Shown here in pieces: positions 1-6,180 of a DNA stretch of 9,168 bases. A program made the position numbers and the translations under genes. Each line of letters opens with the position of its first letter. Positions within the stretch are counted from its first letter, which is position 1. The stretch covers positions 1-9,168 of the forward strand of contig JBPCTQ010000219.1 of assembly GCA_051011595.1 (NCBI GenBank), written 5' to 3'. The DNA is from JAOUEE01 sp051011595 (GTDB lineage: Bacteria > Actinomycetota > Acidimicrobiia > Acidimicrobiales > SHLQ01). A model generated the notes under the pieces. That model ran no database searches and had not been told where the DNA came from. It saw nothing but the letters and a program-made list of their open reading frames with translations.

Positions 1-2087
1 CGACCGCCGTCCGGGCCGACACCGTCAACACCGTCGATTCCAGTGCGCTGTTCACCGGTTCGTTCACCTCGATGGCCCTCGACGCCTCGGGGTTTCCTGT
101 GATCGCCCATTTCCAAGGTTCCACCGGTGATCTGAAGATCGTGCACTGCAACGATGTGGATTGTGCCGGCGGCGACGAGTCCATCACCTCACCCGATACC
201 GGGGGAGTCGTCGGCTGGTACACGTCGTTGGCCCTCGACGCCCTGGGGTATCCGGTCGTGTCGTACTACGACTTCACCAACGAGGACCTCAAGCTGCTGC
301 ACTGCAACGACGTGAACTGCGCCGGCGGTGACGAGTCGATCAGCTCGCCCGACACGGTGGGCAATGTCGGCCACTTCACGTCACTCGAACTGGATGCGGC
401 CGGCAATCCGGTCGTGTCGTACTGGGACGGCACTCCGGCCACGAGGGACTTGAAGCTGCTGCATTGCGACGATCCCAACTGCGATGGGGTGGGGGACTCG
501 ATCACCTCACCTGACACTGTGGGAAACACCGGTGGGTCGACGTCGCTCGAGTTGGATGCCGCCGGGAATCCGGTGGTCTCCTACCGCGACGCCACCAACA
601 ATGATCTGAAGATCCTGCACTGCAACGATCCCAACTGCGATGGCGTGGGGGATTCGATCACCACCCCCGACAGCGCCGGAAGTGTGGGTTCGCACACCTC
701 GTTGGCGTTGGATGCGATGGGTCACCCGGTGGTGGCCTACTACGACGACAGCGTCGGATCGAAGGACCTGAGCGTCCTGCACTGCGATGACGTGAACTGT
801 GCCGGCGCCGGCGAGTCGATCACGTCGCACGACACGGGGCCGGGACTCACGGGGATCCACACGTCGCTGGCGCTCGACGGATCAGGATTCCCGGTGGTGT
901 CGTTCTACAACGCCGGGGACGGCGACCTGAAGGTCCTGCATTGTGACGACGCGAACTGTGCCGGCGGAGGTGACACGATCAACGCGCCCGACACGTCCGG
1001 ACAGGTGGGCCGCTTCGGCTCGCTGGCGCTCGACAGCTCGGGAAACCCGGTCGTGTCGTACTACGACGACTCCAACGGCAACCTCAAGCTGCTCCACTGC
1101 GACGACCCCGCCTGCGATCCTCCGCCGTTGCTGTGTAATGGCCTGCCGGTCACCGTCGACCTGAACATGGGACAGTCACCGACGGTGGGAGCCGACGTGA
1201 TCTTCGGGACTCCGGGCGCCGACACCATCGTGGCCATGGGCGGTGACGACACGATCTGTGGCGAAGGCGGCGACGATGTGATCAACGCGGGCGATGGCGC
1301 GGACTGGGTCGACGGGGCCGATGGTGCCGACACCGTGTTCGGCCAGGACGGAAACGACACCCTGTTCGGTGGCGACGGCAACGACCAGCTCCTGGGATTC
1401 GCCGGCGACGACATGATCAACGGTGGGGATGGCGACGATGTGATCAACGGCGGCGAGGACGGCGACAACCTCTTCGGCGGCACCGGCAACGATCAGCTGT
1501 TCGGTCAGGGTGGCGTCGACACCATCGACGGGAGCGCCGACGACGACCTCGTGCTGGGCGGCGACGGCGACGACATCTCCATCACGGGAGGTGAGGGCGA
1601 CGATGTCATCAACGGCCAGACCGGCGACGACACCATCGACGGCTGGCGCGGCAACGACACGATCTACGGAGTGGCGGGTAACGACAACATCCAGGGTGGG
1701 CAGGGCAACGACCTGGTGTTCGGCCAGCTCGGCAACGACACCATCGACGGCGGCCTCGGTGACGACTTCATCTGGGGCAACGAGCAGAACGACGTGATCA
1801 CCGACCCGGGTGGGCTCAACACCATCAACGGTGGCCCCAACGACGACCACATCACCGGTGGCCCCGACCGCGACATCATCTTCGGCGACGGTGGTGTTGG
1901 TATCGGCGTCAACGGCGACGACACCATCCTCGGTCTGGACGGCAACGACGATCTGTTCGGGTTCGGGGGTGACGACAACCTCGACGGCGGCCTCGGCGAC
2001 GACCTCCTCAACTGCGGCCCGCACGTCGTCGGCGACACCGGCACCGGCGGCCCGGGTACCAACACGATCTACCTGTGTAACCCCTGA
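1..2087 (+). CDS. Secreted-type repeat protein with C-terminal RTX calcium-binding domain (5' partial)
   Basis: The reading frame is open from base 3 to the TAA-free stop TGA at 2085-2087, so the true start lies left of the window; the ATG at 72 falls inside a repeat and is not the start. The N-terminal two fifths is seven copies of a ~52-residue unit (consensus SLALDxxGxPVVSYYD, then DLKLLHC-x4-C, then SITSPDTxGxVG). A linker beginning LLCNGLPVTVDLN leads to about 29 RTX nonapeptides of the type GGxGNDTIx, with one 10-residue and one 16-residue unit. The RTX family is known to bind Ca2+ and fold as a parallel beta-roll outside the cell. The ~50-residue repeat count would fit a beta-propeller, but that is inference. 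Cys residues flank the RTX block (near 1133, 1257, 2013 and 2079). The role could be adhesion or surface structure; no enzymatic motif is seen. Export signal and total length cannot be judged. Confidence 0.9.
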   Translation, partial: TAVRADTVNTVDSSALFTGSFTSMALDASGFPVIAHFQGSTGDLKIVHCNDVDCAGGDESITSPDTGGVVGWYTSLALDALGYPVVSYYDFTNEDLKLLHCNDVNCAGGDESISSPDTVGNVGHFTSLELDAAGNPVVSYWDGTPATRDLKLLHCDDPNCDGVGDSITSPDTVGNTGGSTSLELDAAGNPVVSYRDATNNDLKILHCNDPNCDGVGDSITTPDSAGSVGSHTSLALDAMGHPVVAYYDDSVGSKDLSVLHCDDVNCAGAGESITSHDTGPGLTGIHTSLALDGSGFPVVSFYNAGDGDLKVLHCDDANCAGGGDTINAPDTSGQVGRFGSLALDSSGNPVVSYYDDSNGNLKLLHCDDPACDPPPLLCNGLPVTVDLNMGQSPTVGADVIFGTPGADTIVAMGGDDTICGEGGDDVINAGDGADWVDGADGADTVFGQDGNDTLFGGDGNDQLLGFAGDDMINGGDGDDVINGGEDGDNLFGGTGNDQLFGQGGVDTIDGSADDDLVLGGDGDDISITGGEGDDVINGQTGDDTIDGWRGNDTIYGVAGNDNIQGGQGNDLVFGQLGNDTIDGGLGDDFIWGNEQNDVITDPGGLNTINGGPNDDHITGGPDRDIIFGDGGVGIGVNGDDTILGLDGNDDLFGFGGDDNLDGGLGDDLLNCGPHVVGDTGTGGPGTNTIYLCNP
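72..1136 (+). repeat. Seven tandem ~52-residue (156-bp) coding repeats with a C-x4-C pair
   Basis: In-frame units begin at 72, 228, 384, 546, 702, 867 and 1023. They are 52, 52, 54, 52, 55 and 52 residues long, and the last is cut short at about 1136. Each unit starts LxLDxxGxPVV, continues with an aromatic-Asp strand (SYYD), then DLKxLHC, an Asp/Asn-rich four-residue spacer, a second Cys, and ends near SIxxPDTxGxVGxxTS. The sequence before base 72 translates as the tail of one more unit (ADTVNTVD...TGSFTS), so more copies, or a strand that closes the fold, lie upstream. Length variation occurs only in the loop after SYYD and the loop after PDT. Confidence 0.9.
1191..2018 (+). repeat. RTX (hemolysin-type calcium-binding) nonapeptide array, about 29 units
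   Basis: A 27-bp period encodes consecutive GGxGxDxUx nonapeptides (U a large hydrophobic residue) from GTPGADTIV to GGLGDDLLN. The run is almost ungapped; the only irregular units are one with a one-residue insertion near 1590 and one with a longer GVGIGVN insertion near 1900. Asp at position 6 and Gly at positions 2 and 4 are mostly kept, so calcium binding is expected for most turns. Confidence 0.88.
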
Positions 2088-2171
2088 GCTGATCAACAGG
2101 GCGCCCGGCCGTTCTGGCGTCACTTGTGCTGACCAGAGCAGAACCAGGAACGCAATTTGCCTTAACCGACG
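2088..2171. other. Intergenic stretch between the RTX protein stop and tRNA-Lys
   Basis: These 84 bases separate a plus-strand stop from a minus-strand tRNA 3' end, so a terminator is expected from both sides. Only GGGCGCCC (2099-2106) and a loose CGCC/GGCG pairing nearby were seen, with no T tract. No convincing terminator can be called. Confidence 0.4.
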
Positions 2172-2244
2172 TACGCCCCCTGGGACTTGAACCCAGAACC
2201 TGCGGATTAAGAGTCCGATGCTCTGCCAATTGAGCTAGAGGCGC
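2172..2244 (-). tRNA. tRNA-Lys (anticodon CTT)
   Basis: Reading the minus strand, a full cloverleaf of 73 nt folds. The D-arm is GCTC/GAGC, the anticodon loop is CTCTTAA (2207-2213; anticodon complement at 2209-2211), and the T-arm is CTGGG-TTCAAGT-CCCAG. The acceptor stem pairs six standard or wobble pairs plus a terminal G1-U72. Base pair 27-43 is a T-C mismatch. The discriminator base is A. The following bases are CGT, so CCA is not encoded and must be added after transcription. The gene lies downstream of tRNA-His in the same direction, about 54 bases away, so the two may be one transcript. Confidence 0.95.
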
Positions 2245-2263
2245 TTGTGTTTCCGAAGGGTAC

Positions 2264-2278
2264 CGAGCCGGTGGCTCG
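2264..2278 (-). other. Hairpin in the tRNA-His/tRNA-Lys spacer
   Basis: CGAGCC-GGT-GGCTCG is a perfect 6-bp stem with a 3-nt loop in the 54-base spacer between the two tRNAs. It is not followed by a T tract in the direction of transcription (minus), so a processing signal or spacer structure is likelier than a terminator. Confidence 0.35.
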
Positions 2279-2298
2279 ATGCCGTTCGGGTTGTATGG

Positions 2299-2373
2299 GG
2301 TGACCGACGGGATTTGAACCCGCGACAACCGCGACCACAACGCGGGGCTCTACCGAACTGAGCTACGGCCACC
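2299..2373 (-). tRNA. tRNA-His (anticodon GTG)
   Basis: The minus strand folds into a cloverleaf with a fully paired acceptor stem (GTGGCCG with CGGTCAC), anticodon stem CCGCG/CGCGG, loop TTGTGGT and T-arm GCGGG-TTCAAAT-CCCGT. The extra 5' G at position -1 (base 2373) opposite discriminator C73 is the identity element of bacterial tRNA-His and is included in the coordinates. A CCA end is encoded immediately after, at 2296-2298, unlike the neighbouring tRNA-Lys. Confidence 0.96.
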
Positions 2374-2385
2374 AAGTGAGCCCAC

Positions 2386-2416
2386 ATGATAGAGGCGTCT
2401 TCGCTCGGAGCGGCAA
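2386..2416 (-). promoter_or_regulatory. Candidate promoter for the tRNA-His/tRNA-Lys pair
   Basis: On the minus strand a TATCAT box (2386-2391, 5/6 to TATAAT) lies 12 bases upstream of the tRNA-His 5' end. A weak TTGCCG (2411-2416) lies 19 bases further up. The box position fits a short tRNA leader. The -35 match is poor and the spacer is long, so only the -10 is persuasive. Confidence 0.4.
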
Positions 2417-2434
2417 CCAGAATCGCCGGGTGGG

Positions 2435-3034
2435 CTATCGGGGCGAGGCGGCCGCGGCCTCGGCTTCGGCCACCAGGTCGGTCATGGTGTCGACGATGGC
2501 GTCGCGAGCATCGTCGGCGGCGCCGGGCAGGTCGGACAGCACCCGCACCCGGACGGCCACCGTGGGCCGCCGCAGCCGGGGTCGGGGAACGCCGCTGCGG
2601 GGCCACACTCGGTCAGTGCCGGCCACACCCACCACCATCACGGGAACGGGACAAGCCACTGCCAGCCGACCGACCCCCATTCGGATGGGGCCGACCCCGT
2701 CGTGTCGCTCGTCGGCCGGGATGAGACGGCCCTCGGGCATGATGGCCACCGACCCCTGGTCGGCCAGGATGGCGATGCCCTCGTCGATGGCGTCGTCGCC
2801 CCGTCCCGACTCGACCGGGATGCAGCCGGTGACCCGCAGGAGCCACCCCAACCCGAACGTGTCGAAGTACTTGCCGTTCACCAAGAACCTGGTCGGGACA
2901 CCCCAACTGCCCAACAAGATGTAGGCCAGGATCAAATCGAAGAGGCTGCGATGGTTGGCGCACATGAGCGCCGTACCCTCGTCGAGCTCGGCCGGCCGAG
3001 CGGGCAGATCGAAGCGACAGAACAGTCGACTCAC
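2435..3034 (-). CDS. PlsC-family 1-acylglycerol-3-phosphate acyltransferase
   Basis: This 199-residue protein shows the marks of the glycerolipid acyltransferase family, which transfers an acyl chain to lysophosphatidic acid or a related acceptor at the inner membrane face. The H-x4-D catalytic motif is NHRSLFD (His28, Asp33). The acceptor-binding region is around FLVNGKYF...GCIPVES (50-76), motif III is PEGRL (100-104, in place of the commoner PEGTR), and motif IV is VPVMVVGVAG (130-139). The start is GTG at 3034 with a weak GGCGGA upstream. No other ATG, GTG or TTG is seen in this frame back to about 3121, although the frame stays open and the upstream translation (FFPAFRRAGRVGRI) looks like a PlsC N-terminus. 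The true start is therefore uncertain, and a rare start codon is possible. The protein is at the short end for the family. Its exact substrate cannot be told from sequence. Confidence 0.85.
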   Translation of the reverse strand: MSRLFCRFDLPARPAELDEGTALMCANHRSLFDLILAYILLGSWGVPTRFLVNGKYFDTFGLGWLLRVTGCIPVESGRGDDAIDEGIAILADQGSVAIMPEGRLIPADERHDGVGPIRMGVGRLAVACPVPVMVVGVAGTDRVWPRSGVPRPRLRRPTVAVRVRVLSDLPGAADDARDAIVDTMTDLVAEAEAAAASPR

Positions 3035-3054
3035 GATCCGCCCGACTCGGCCGG

Positions 3055-3105
3055 CCCGGCGAAAGGCCGGGAAGAACTCGTCGGGGTGTACCGGCCGAGG
3101 GCCGG
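3055..3105 (-). terminator. Two GC-rich hairpins just after the protease-RTX stop codon
   Basis: Ten bases past the stop of the protease gene, CCGGCC-GAG-GGCCGG (3091-3105) forms a 6-bp stem. CCCGGC-GAAAG-GCCGGG (3055-3071) forms a second one. Neither is followed by a T tract on the minus strand, so a classic intrinsic terminator is not supported; U-less hairpins are sometimes proposed for actinobacteria. If the acyltransferase starts upstream of 3034, this stretch is coding instead. Confidence 0.25.
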
Positions 3106-3114
3106 AAGGGTCAC

Positions 3115-4542
3115 TCAGCAGTTGCTCGCGAGCTCGACATTGACGCAGTTGTCGCTGCCACCGTTGCCGTTTGCGAAGTCGAAGTCGGCCCCGCCGTTGA
3201 GGGTGTCGTTACCCGGACCACCGAAGAGCAGGTCGTCCTTGGGTCCACCGTTGAGGGTGTCGTTGCCGTTGTCACCGACCAGCAAGTCGAACCCGAGCCC
3301 GCCGTTGAGCACGTCGTTGCCCTTGTCGCCGAAGCCGATGTCGCTGCCGGTGCCGGTGAAGACGTCGTCGGAGCCAAGGCCGCCGAGCAGCCAGTCGGCT
3401 CCGTTGCCGCCGGCCACGAAGTCGTTGCCCCCTTCACCGAGCAGGCCGTCGAACCCGCCGTTGGAGTTGAGCTCATCGGCCCCGGCTCCACCGGACAAGA
3501 CGTCGTCGCCCTTGCCGCCGATGATGTCGTCGTTGCCGTCGCCACCCTCGAGCACATCGTTGCCGAAGCGGCCAACGAGGGTGTCGTCGCCGCCCAGGCC
3601 ACAGATGACCTCGGGGTTGGGAGTGCCTCGCAAGAAGTCGTTGCCCGGTGTGCCGGTGATGTCACAGTCGATACCCGGCACGATTCCGGCGATCCAGCCG
3701 TAGTAGGCCTGCACCAGGGTGTAGACACCCGGGAACTCGGCGAGCGCACAGCCAATACCCCAGCTCACCACACCCACCAGGTAGGGCTTCAGGGCCTTGC
3801 CGTCGTCGCGCGTGGCCGTCAGGGGACCGCCCGAATCACCCTGGCACGAATCGGTGCCGCCCTGGGGTACACCGGCACAGACCATGAAGGGCGGGTGGTA
3901 GCTGCCGCTGTCGTAGTCGCCACAGGTCTTGTCGTGCCGTCCGGCTTGGAGCTGCACGGTGGCGCCGAGCAGATCGAGGGAGATGTTGCCCCCCGACGAT
4001 GTGGTGCCCCAACCAGTGACCGTGACATCCTCGCCGGCCACGAGCGGCATACGGGGGTGATCGATGGCAATCGAGCCGGCGTTGATCACGTCGGGCGAGT
4101 GGAGGATGGCGATGTCGTTGGCCCGGCTCACACCCGGTGAGTAGCCCGGGTGGATGTACGCATGGTCGAACGAGACCACGTCGTTGGCCGTGATGTTGTT
4201 GAGGTTGTCGACCCCGACGGCACCGAACACGTTGCCGTTGGCCTGAGAACCCGGTCGGACATCGACACAGTGGGCCGCCGTCAGCACATGGTTGGGGCCA
4301 ATGACGGAGCCACCGCACAAGCTGAACCCGCCGCCGGGCAACCCGATCTCGAGGAAGGTCATCCACGGGTGGTCATCCGTGGAGACCTGCATGCCGTTCA
4401 CGATCCGTTGATCGAGGGTGTCGAGTCGGCTGAACGGAGCCGGTTGGTCGTCGTTGTCGTCGTCGGCTCCTGCCACCGCCGGGGTGAGCAGTGAAACTGC
4501 CACCAGGAGAGCCAACACTGGGTACATGATTTTTTTCCGCAT
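3115..4542 (-). CDS. Secreted trypsin-like serine protease (S1A) with C-terminal RTX domain
   Basis: This 475-residue protein starts at the ATG at 4542, giving a clean Sec signal peptide (MRKK, hydrophobic core, PAVA-GA near residue 24); the frame extends further up but without a sensible N-terminus. A short acidic propeptide ends in Arg46, followed by IVNG (47-50), the usual zymogen cleavage site. The catalytic triad is complete: TAAHC His91, NDIAIL Asp143 and GDSGGP Ser237. Asp231 sits six residues before the serine, where trypsin has Asp189, so cleavage after Arg or Lys is expected. Cysteines 76/92, 207/222 and 233/265 match the standard chymotrypsin-fold disulfides. After the protease (to about 285) come 19 RTX nonapeptides (297-467) and a Cys-containing end (NC...SNC). 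The product is likely extracellular, with calcium-dependent folding of the tail. It is transcribed divergently from the operon at 4771. Confidence 0.93.
   Translation of the reverse strand: MRKKIMYPVLALLVAVSLLTPAVAGADDDNDDQPAPFSRLDTLDQRIVNGMQVSTDDHPWMTFLEIGLPGGGFSLCGGSVIGPNHVLTAAHCVDVRPGSQANGNVFGAVGVDNLNNITANDVVSFDHAYIHPGYSPGVSRANDIAILHSPDVINAGSIAIDHPRMPLVAGEDVTVTGWGTTSSGGNISLDLLGATVQLQAGRHDKTCGDYDSGSYHPPFMVCAGVPQGGTDSCQGDSGGPLTATRDDGKALKPYLVGVVSWGIGCALAEFPGVYTLVQAYYGWIAGIVPGIDCDITGTPGNDFLRGTPNPEVICGLGGDDTLVGRFGNDVLEGGDGNDDIIGGKGDDVLSGGAGADELNSNGGFDGLLGEGGNDFVAGGNGADWLLGGLGSDDVFTGTGSDIGFGDKGNDVLNGGLGFDLLVGDNGNDTLNGGPKDDLLFGGPGNDTLNGGADFDFANGNGGSDNCVNVELASNC
3142..3654 (-). repeat. RTX nonapeptide array, 19 units, in the protease tail
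   Basis: A continuous 27-bp period on the minus strand encodes GTPGNDFLR through GNGGSDNCV without gaps. Most units keep Gly at positions 2 and 4 and Asp at position 6 (for example GGPGNDTLN, GDNGNDTLN). Degenerate units include GTPNPEVIC, SNGGFDGLL and GGADFDFAN, so not every turn may bind calcium. Confidence 0.88.
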
Positions 4543-4548
4543 CGGGCC

Positions 4549-4578
4549 ACCATAGGCGGTGACCGGATGGTGGGTCAG
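4549..4578 (-). promoter_or_regulatory. Candidate promoter for the protease-RTX gene, possibly leaderless
   Basis: On the minus strand, TATGGT (4549-4554, 4/6 to TATAAT) lies only six bases before the ATG at 4542. CTGACC (4573-4578, 4/6 to TTGACA) lies 18 bases further up. If real, transcription would start at or beside the ATG, giving a leaderless mRNA, which is common in actinobacteria. GGTGG inside the same stretch could instead be a weak ribosome binding site of a longer transcript; both cannot hold. Confidence 0.3.
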
Positions 4579-4607
4579 CATGCCCTCTGATCTGACCGAT
4601 GGATGCA

Positions 4608-4637
4608 TTGACACGCCGGCGGACCCGCGTGTAGAAA
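4608..4637 (+). promoter_or_regulatory. Sigma-70-type promoter for the 4771-7767 operon
   Basis: A perfect TTGACA (4608-4613) is followed after 18 bases by TAGAAA (4632-4637, 4/6 to TATAAT). The predicted start near 4644 leaves a leader of about 125 nt before the GTG at 4771, containing the tandem dyad element at 4696-4721. It is the best promoter match in the divergent intergenic region. Confidence 0.5.
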
Positions 4638-4695
4638 CACATGAAATACCGTGAACCTGCTTGGCCGCGGTGGCTCCCCCCTCATCGTCCGCCCC

Positions 4696-4721
4696 GTGTT
4701 GTCCAACACGGTTGTCCAACA
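4696..4721 (+). promoter_or_regulatory. Tandem dyad element (GTTGTCCAACA twice), putative operator or leader hairpins
   Basis: The 11-mer GTTGTCCAACA occurs at 4698-4708 and again at 4711-4721, a 13-bp period. Each copy is itself a dyad with GTTG and CAAC around a 2-base centre. The first copy extends to GTGTTG/CAACAC (4696-4709). It lies between the predicted promoter and the operon start, where a repressor site or an RNA structure could act. Confidence 0.45.
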
Positions 4722-4770
4722 AGCTGGGCGTGGCTCGTGGGCGGACACGACACCCGAAAGTGGTGGAGCC

Positions 4771-6180
4771 GTGAAACGTTTCTTCCTCGCGATCCTGATC
4801 GCGATCTCAATGGTGCTGTCCAGTACCGCCCCCAGTCATGGGCACACAGCCGAAGCCCCCGACCCAGGTCAGCAACGGCCAGTCGTCGACGATGTCGACA
4901 TCGGCCGGGCCATCGTGTCCGGCCGGCACCACACCGATGTGGCCCGCGCCGCGGCCGGCGTCGGAGCGCCGGGCGGGTTCTCCCGGATGCCCGTCGAATG
5001 GCGAGGTCGCGACGGGTCCCCCGCGGCCCGCCACAGTGGCCCCGTTGCGCTGTCGGTGTACGTCGTTGCCCCGGTCAACGGTCGGGTCACGGCCGGCCAG
5101 GTTCTACCCATGCACCACGTGGGTGCCACCTCGCTCGTCGATCGGGCCGACTTCTTCGACATCCATCTCGGCTACCTCGAATATCTGGTGGCTGCCGCCC
5201 TCACCCCGGCCCAGCGCCGGGTGTTCCACAACGGCGACGACCGCTTCGAGTTCCGGTTTATGGCCAGCACCAATTCGGCCATCGGCACGGTTGGTGTGCG
5301 GGGTCCGGCCACCGGCGCCCGAGTTCCGGCCGCCGGCCAGGATCTTCGCCCTGCCGGGCTGCCGCCACTGGTGATGGTCGGCGACGGCGGTGGTGCCGAC
5401 GGCGACGAACCGAACCGCACCCACGCGGCCCGGACCATCTGCTCGTCGGCCTTCGGTAGCGCGTTCTGGCCCGCGGGACTGCAGGTGCGGGAGGTCTTCA
5501 CGTCGGACCCCCGCGCCGAGCTGGCCTACGTGAAGACCTCACCCACGTCGGTGGCCCGCGTGCGCTACTCCTCGACCGATGAGACCCAGGTCGACATCGG
5601 GGCCGCCCTCTGGGGGCTCAACCTCGACTTCTCCACCCAGAAGACCGTCGCCCGTGAGCTGAGCCACACCTACAGCACCTCCACCGGCCCCAACCAGTAC
5701 CGAGCCATCACCACCACCCTCTACGCCCGCCAGTTCCTCCTGCGGTGCATGATCCCCAACCCGTTCAACCCGGTCATCGAGCTGACCCGGCCCCATCAGT
5801 ACGCCGAGTACCACGCCGAGGCCGCCGAGGGACTGGTGCCCAGGGGTCGGATCGCTCACCGGTGGCTCTATTCGTGCCAGGGGCAGCACAAGACCCAGGT
5901 GGGCAGCCGTGACTCCGGGGGTACGTGGGCCCAGCATCGGTCCACCAGCATCGGCTACGTCGATGCGGTGCAGCTCCGACCGGGGGGTGTGAGAGCGGCC
6001 CTGGTGATGGATCTCCGCCAGCGCATCGGGCGAACCGACGAGGTGAGCATCGTCTACGAGAAGGTCAACCGGGGCCGCCTCTCCATCTGCGGTTTCGCGT
6101 TCAAGATCCCGTCCCAGTCCCAGCGGGTTCGTGCCCAGGGCGCCTGCAACCCGGCTCCATGTCGACCCGTTCTCTACTGA
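4771..6180 (+). CDS. Secreted protein of unknown function (first gene of three-gene operon)
   Basis: No family is recognised. With the GTG at 4771 the 469-residue product begins with a textbook signal peptide: VKRFF, a hydrophobic stretch LAILIAISMVL, then a small-residue region to about 25. GTG at 4651 would add 40 unlikely residues in front of it. GGAG at 4765-4768 is very close to the start; the purine-rich GAAAGTGG just upstream may help. The mature chain has no membrane helix. Residues 84-200 look mixed and Pro/Gly-rich. Residues 235-350 are rich in short Ser/Thr-bearing alternating stretches (VDIGAALWGLNLDFS, TTTLYARQFLLR), suggesting beta structure. Six cysteines (224, 326, 369, 440, 459, 464) all lie in the C-terminal half and could form three disulfides. 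The 3' end overlaps the following lipoprotein gene by 22 bp. Confidence 0.8.
   Translation: MKRFFLAILIAISMVLSSTAPSHGHTAEAPDPGQQRPVVDDVDIGRAIVSGRHHTDVARAAAGVGAPGGFSRMPVEWRGRDGSPAARHSGPVALSVYVVAPVNGRVTAGQVLPMHHVGATSLVDRADFFDIHLGYLEYLVAAALTPAQRRVFHNGDDRFEFRFMASTNSAIGTVGVRGPATGARVPAAGQDLRPAGLPPLVMVGDGGGADGDEPNRTHAARTICSSAFGSAFWPAGLQVREVFTSDPRAELAYVKTSPTSVARVRYSSTDETQVDIGAALWGLNLDFSTQKTVARELSHTYSTSTGPNQYRAITTTLYARQFLLRCMIPNPFNPVIELTRPHQYAEYHAEAAEGLVPRGRIAHRWLYSCQGQHKTQVGSRDSGGTWAQHRSTSIGYVDAVQLRPGGVRAALVMDLRQRIGRTDEVSIVYEKVNRGRLSICGFAFKIPSQSQRVRAQGACNPAPCRPVLY

Noticed and set aside
1191..2018. 27-bp periodic DNA taken as a CRISPR-like or satellite array
   Set aside because: The period matches RTX nonapeptides in a continuous reading frame, and the units diverge at the DNA level without spacers.
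1176..2123. Long minus-strand open frame (315 codons) opposite the RTX array
   Set aside because: Its translation is a low-complexity Val/Asp/Ala run caused by the antisense of 27-bp RTX repeats. The plus-strand RTX protein explains the open frame.
2172..2373. tRNA pair as an integration site for a mobile element
   Set aside because: No integrase, no duplicated tRNA 3' end and no change in composition were seen next to the tRNAs.
4560..4597. TGACC/GGTCA/TGACC half-sites and TCTGATCTGA in the divergent intergenic region
   Set aside because: The arms are only five bases with uneven spacing, which is expected by chance in a region of this size.
4543..4722. Upstream extension of the protease frame to a TTG at 4722
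   Set aside because: The signal peptide begins at the ATG at 4542. The extension has no sensible N-terminal feature and crosses the divergent promoter region.
4651..4770. Upstream in-frame GTG start that would add 40 residues to the secreted protein
   Set aside because: It would bury the signal peptide behind a polar extension and make the tandem dyad element coding. GTG 4771 fits better.
4641..5459. Plus-strand open frame in another phase over the secreted-protein gene
   Set aside because: It is an Arg/Pro-rich translation typical of the wrong frame in high-GC DNA. The frame with the signal peptide is the real one.
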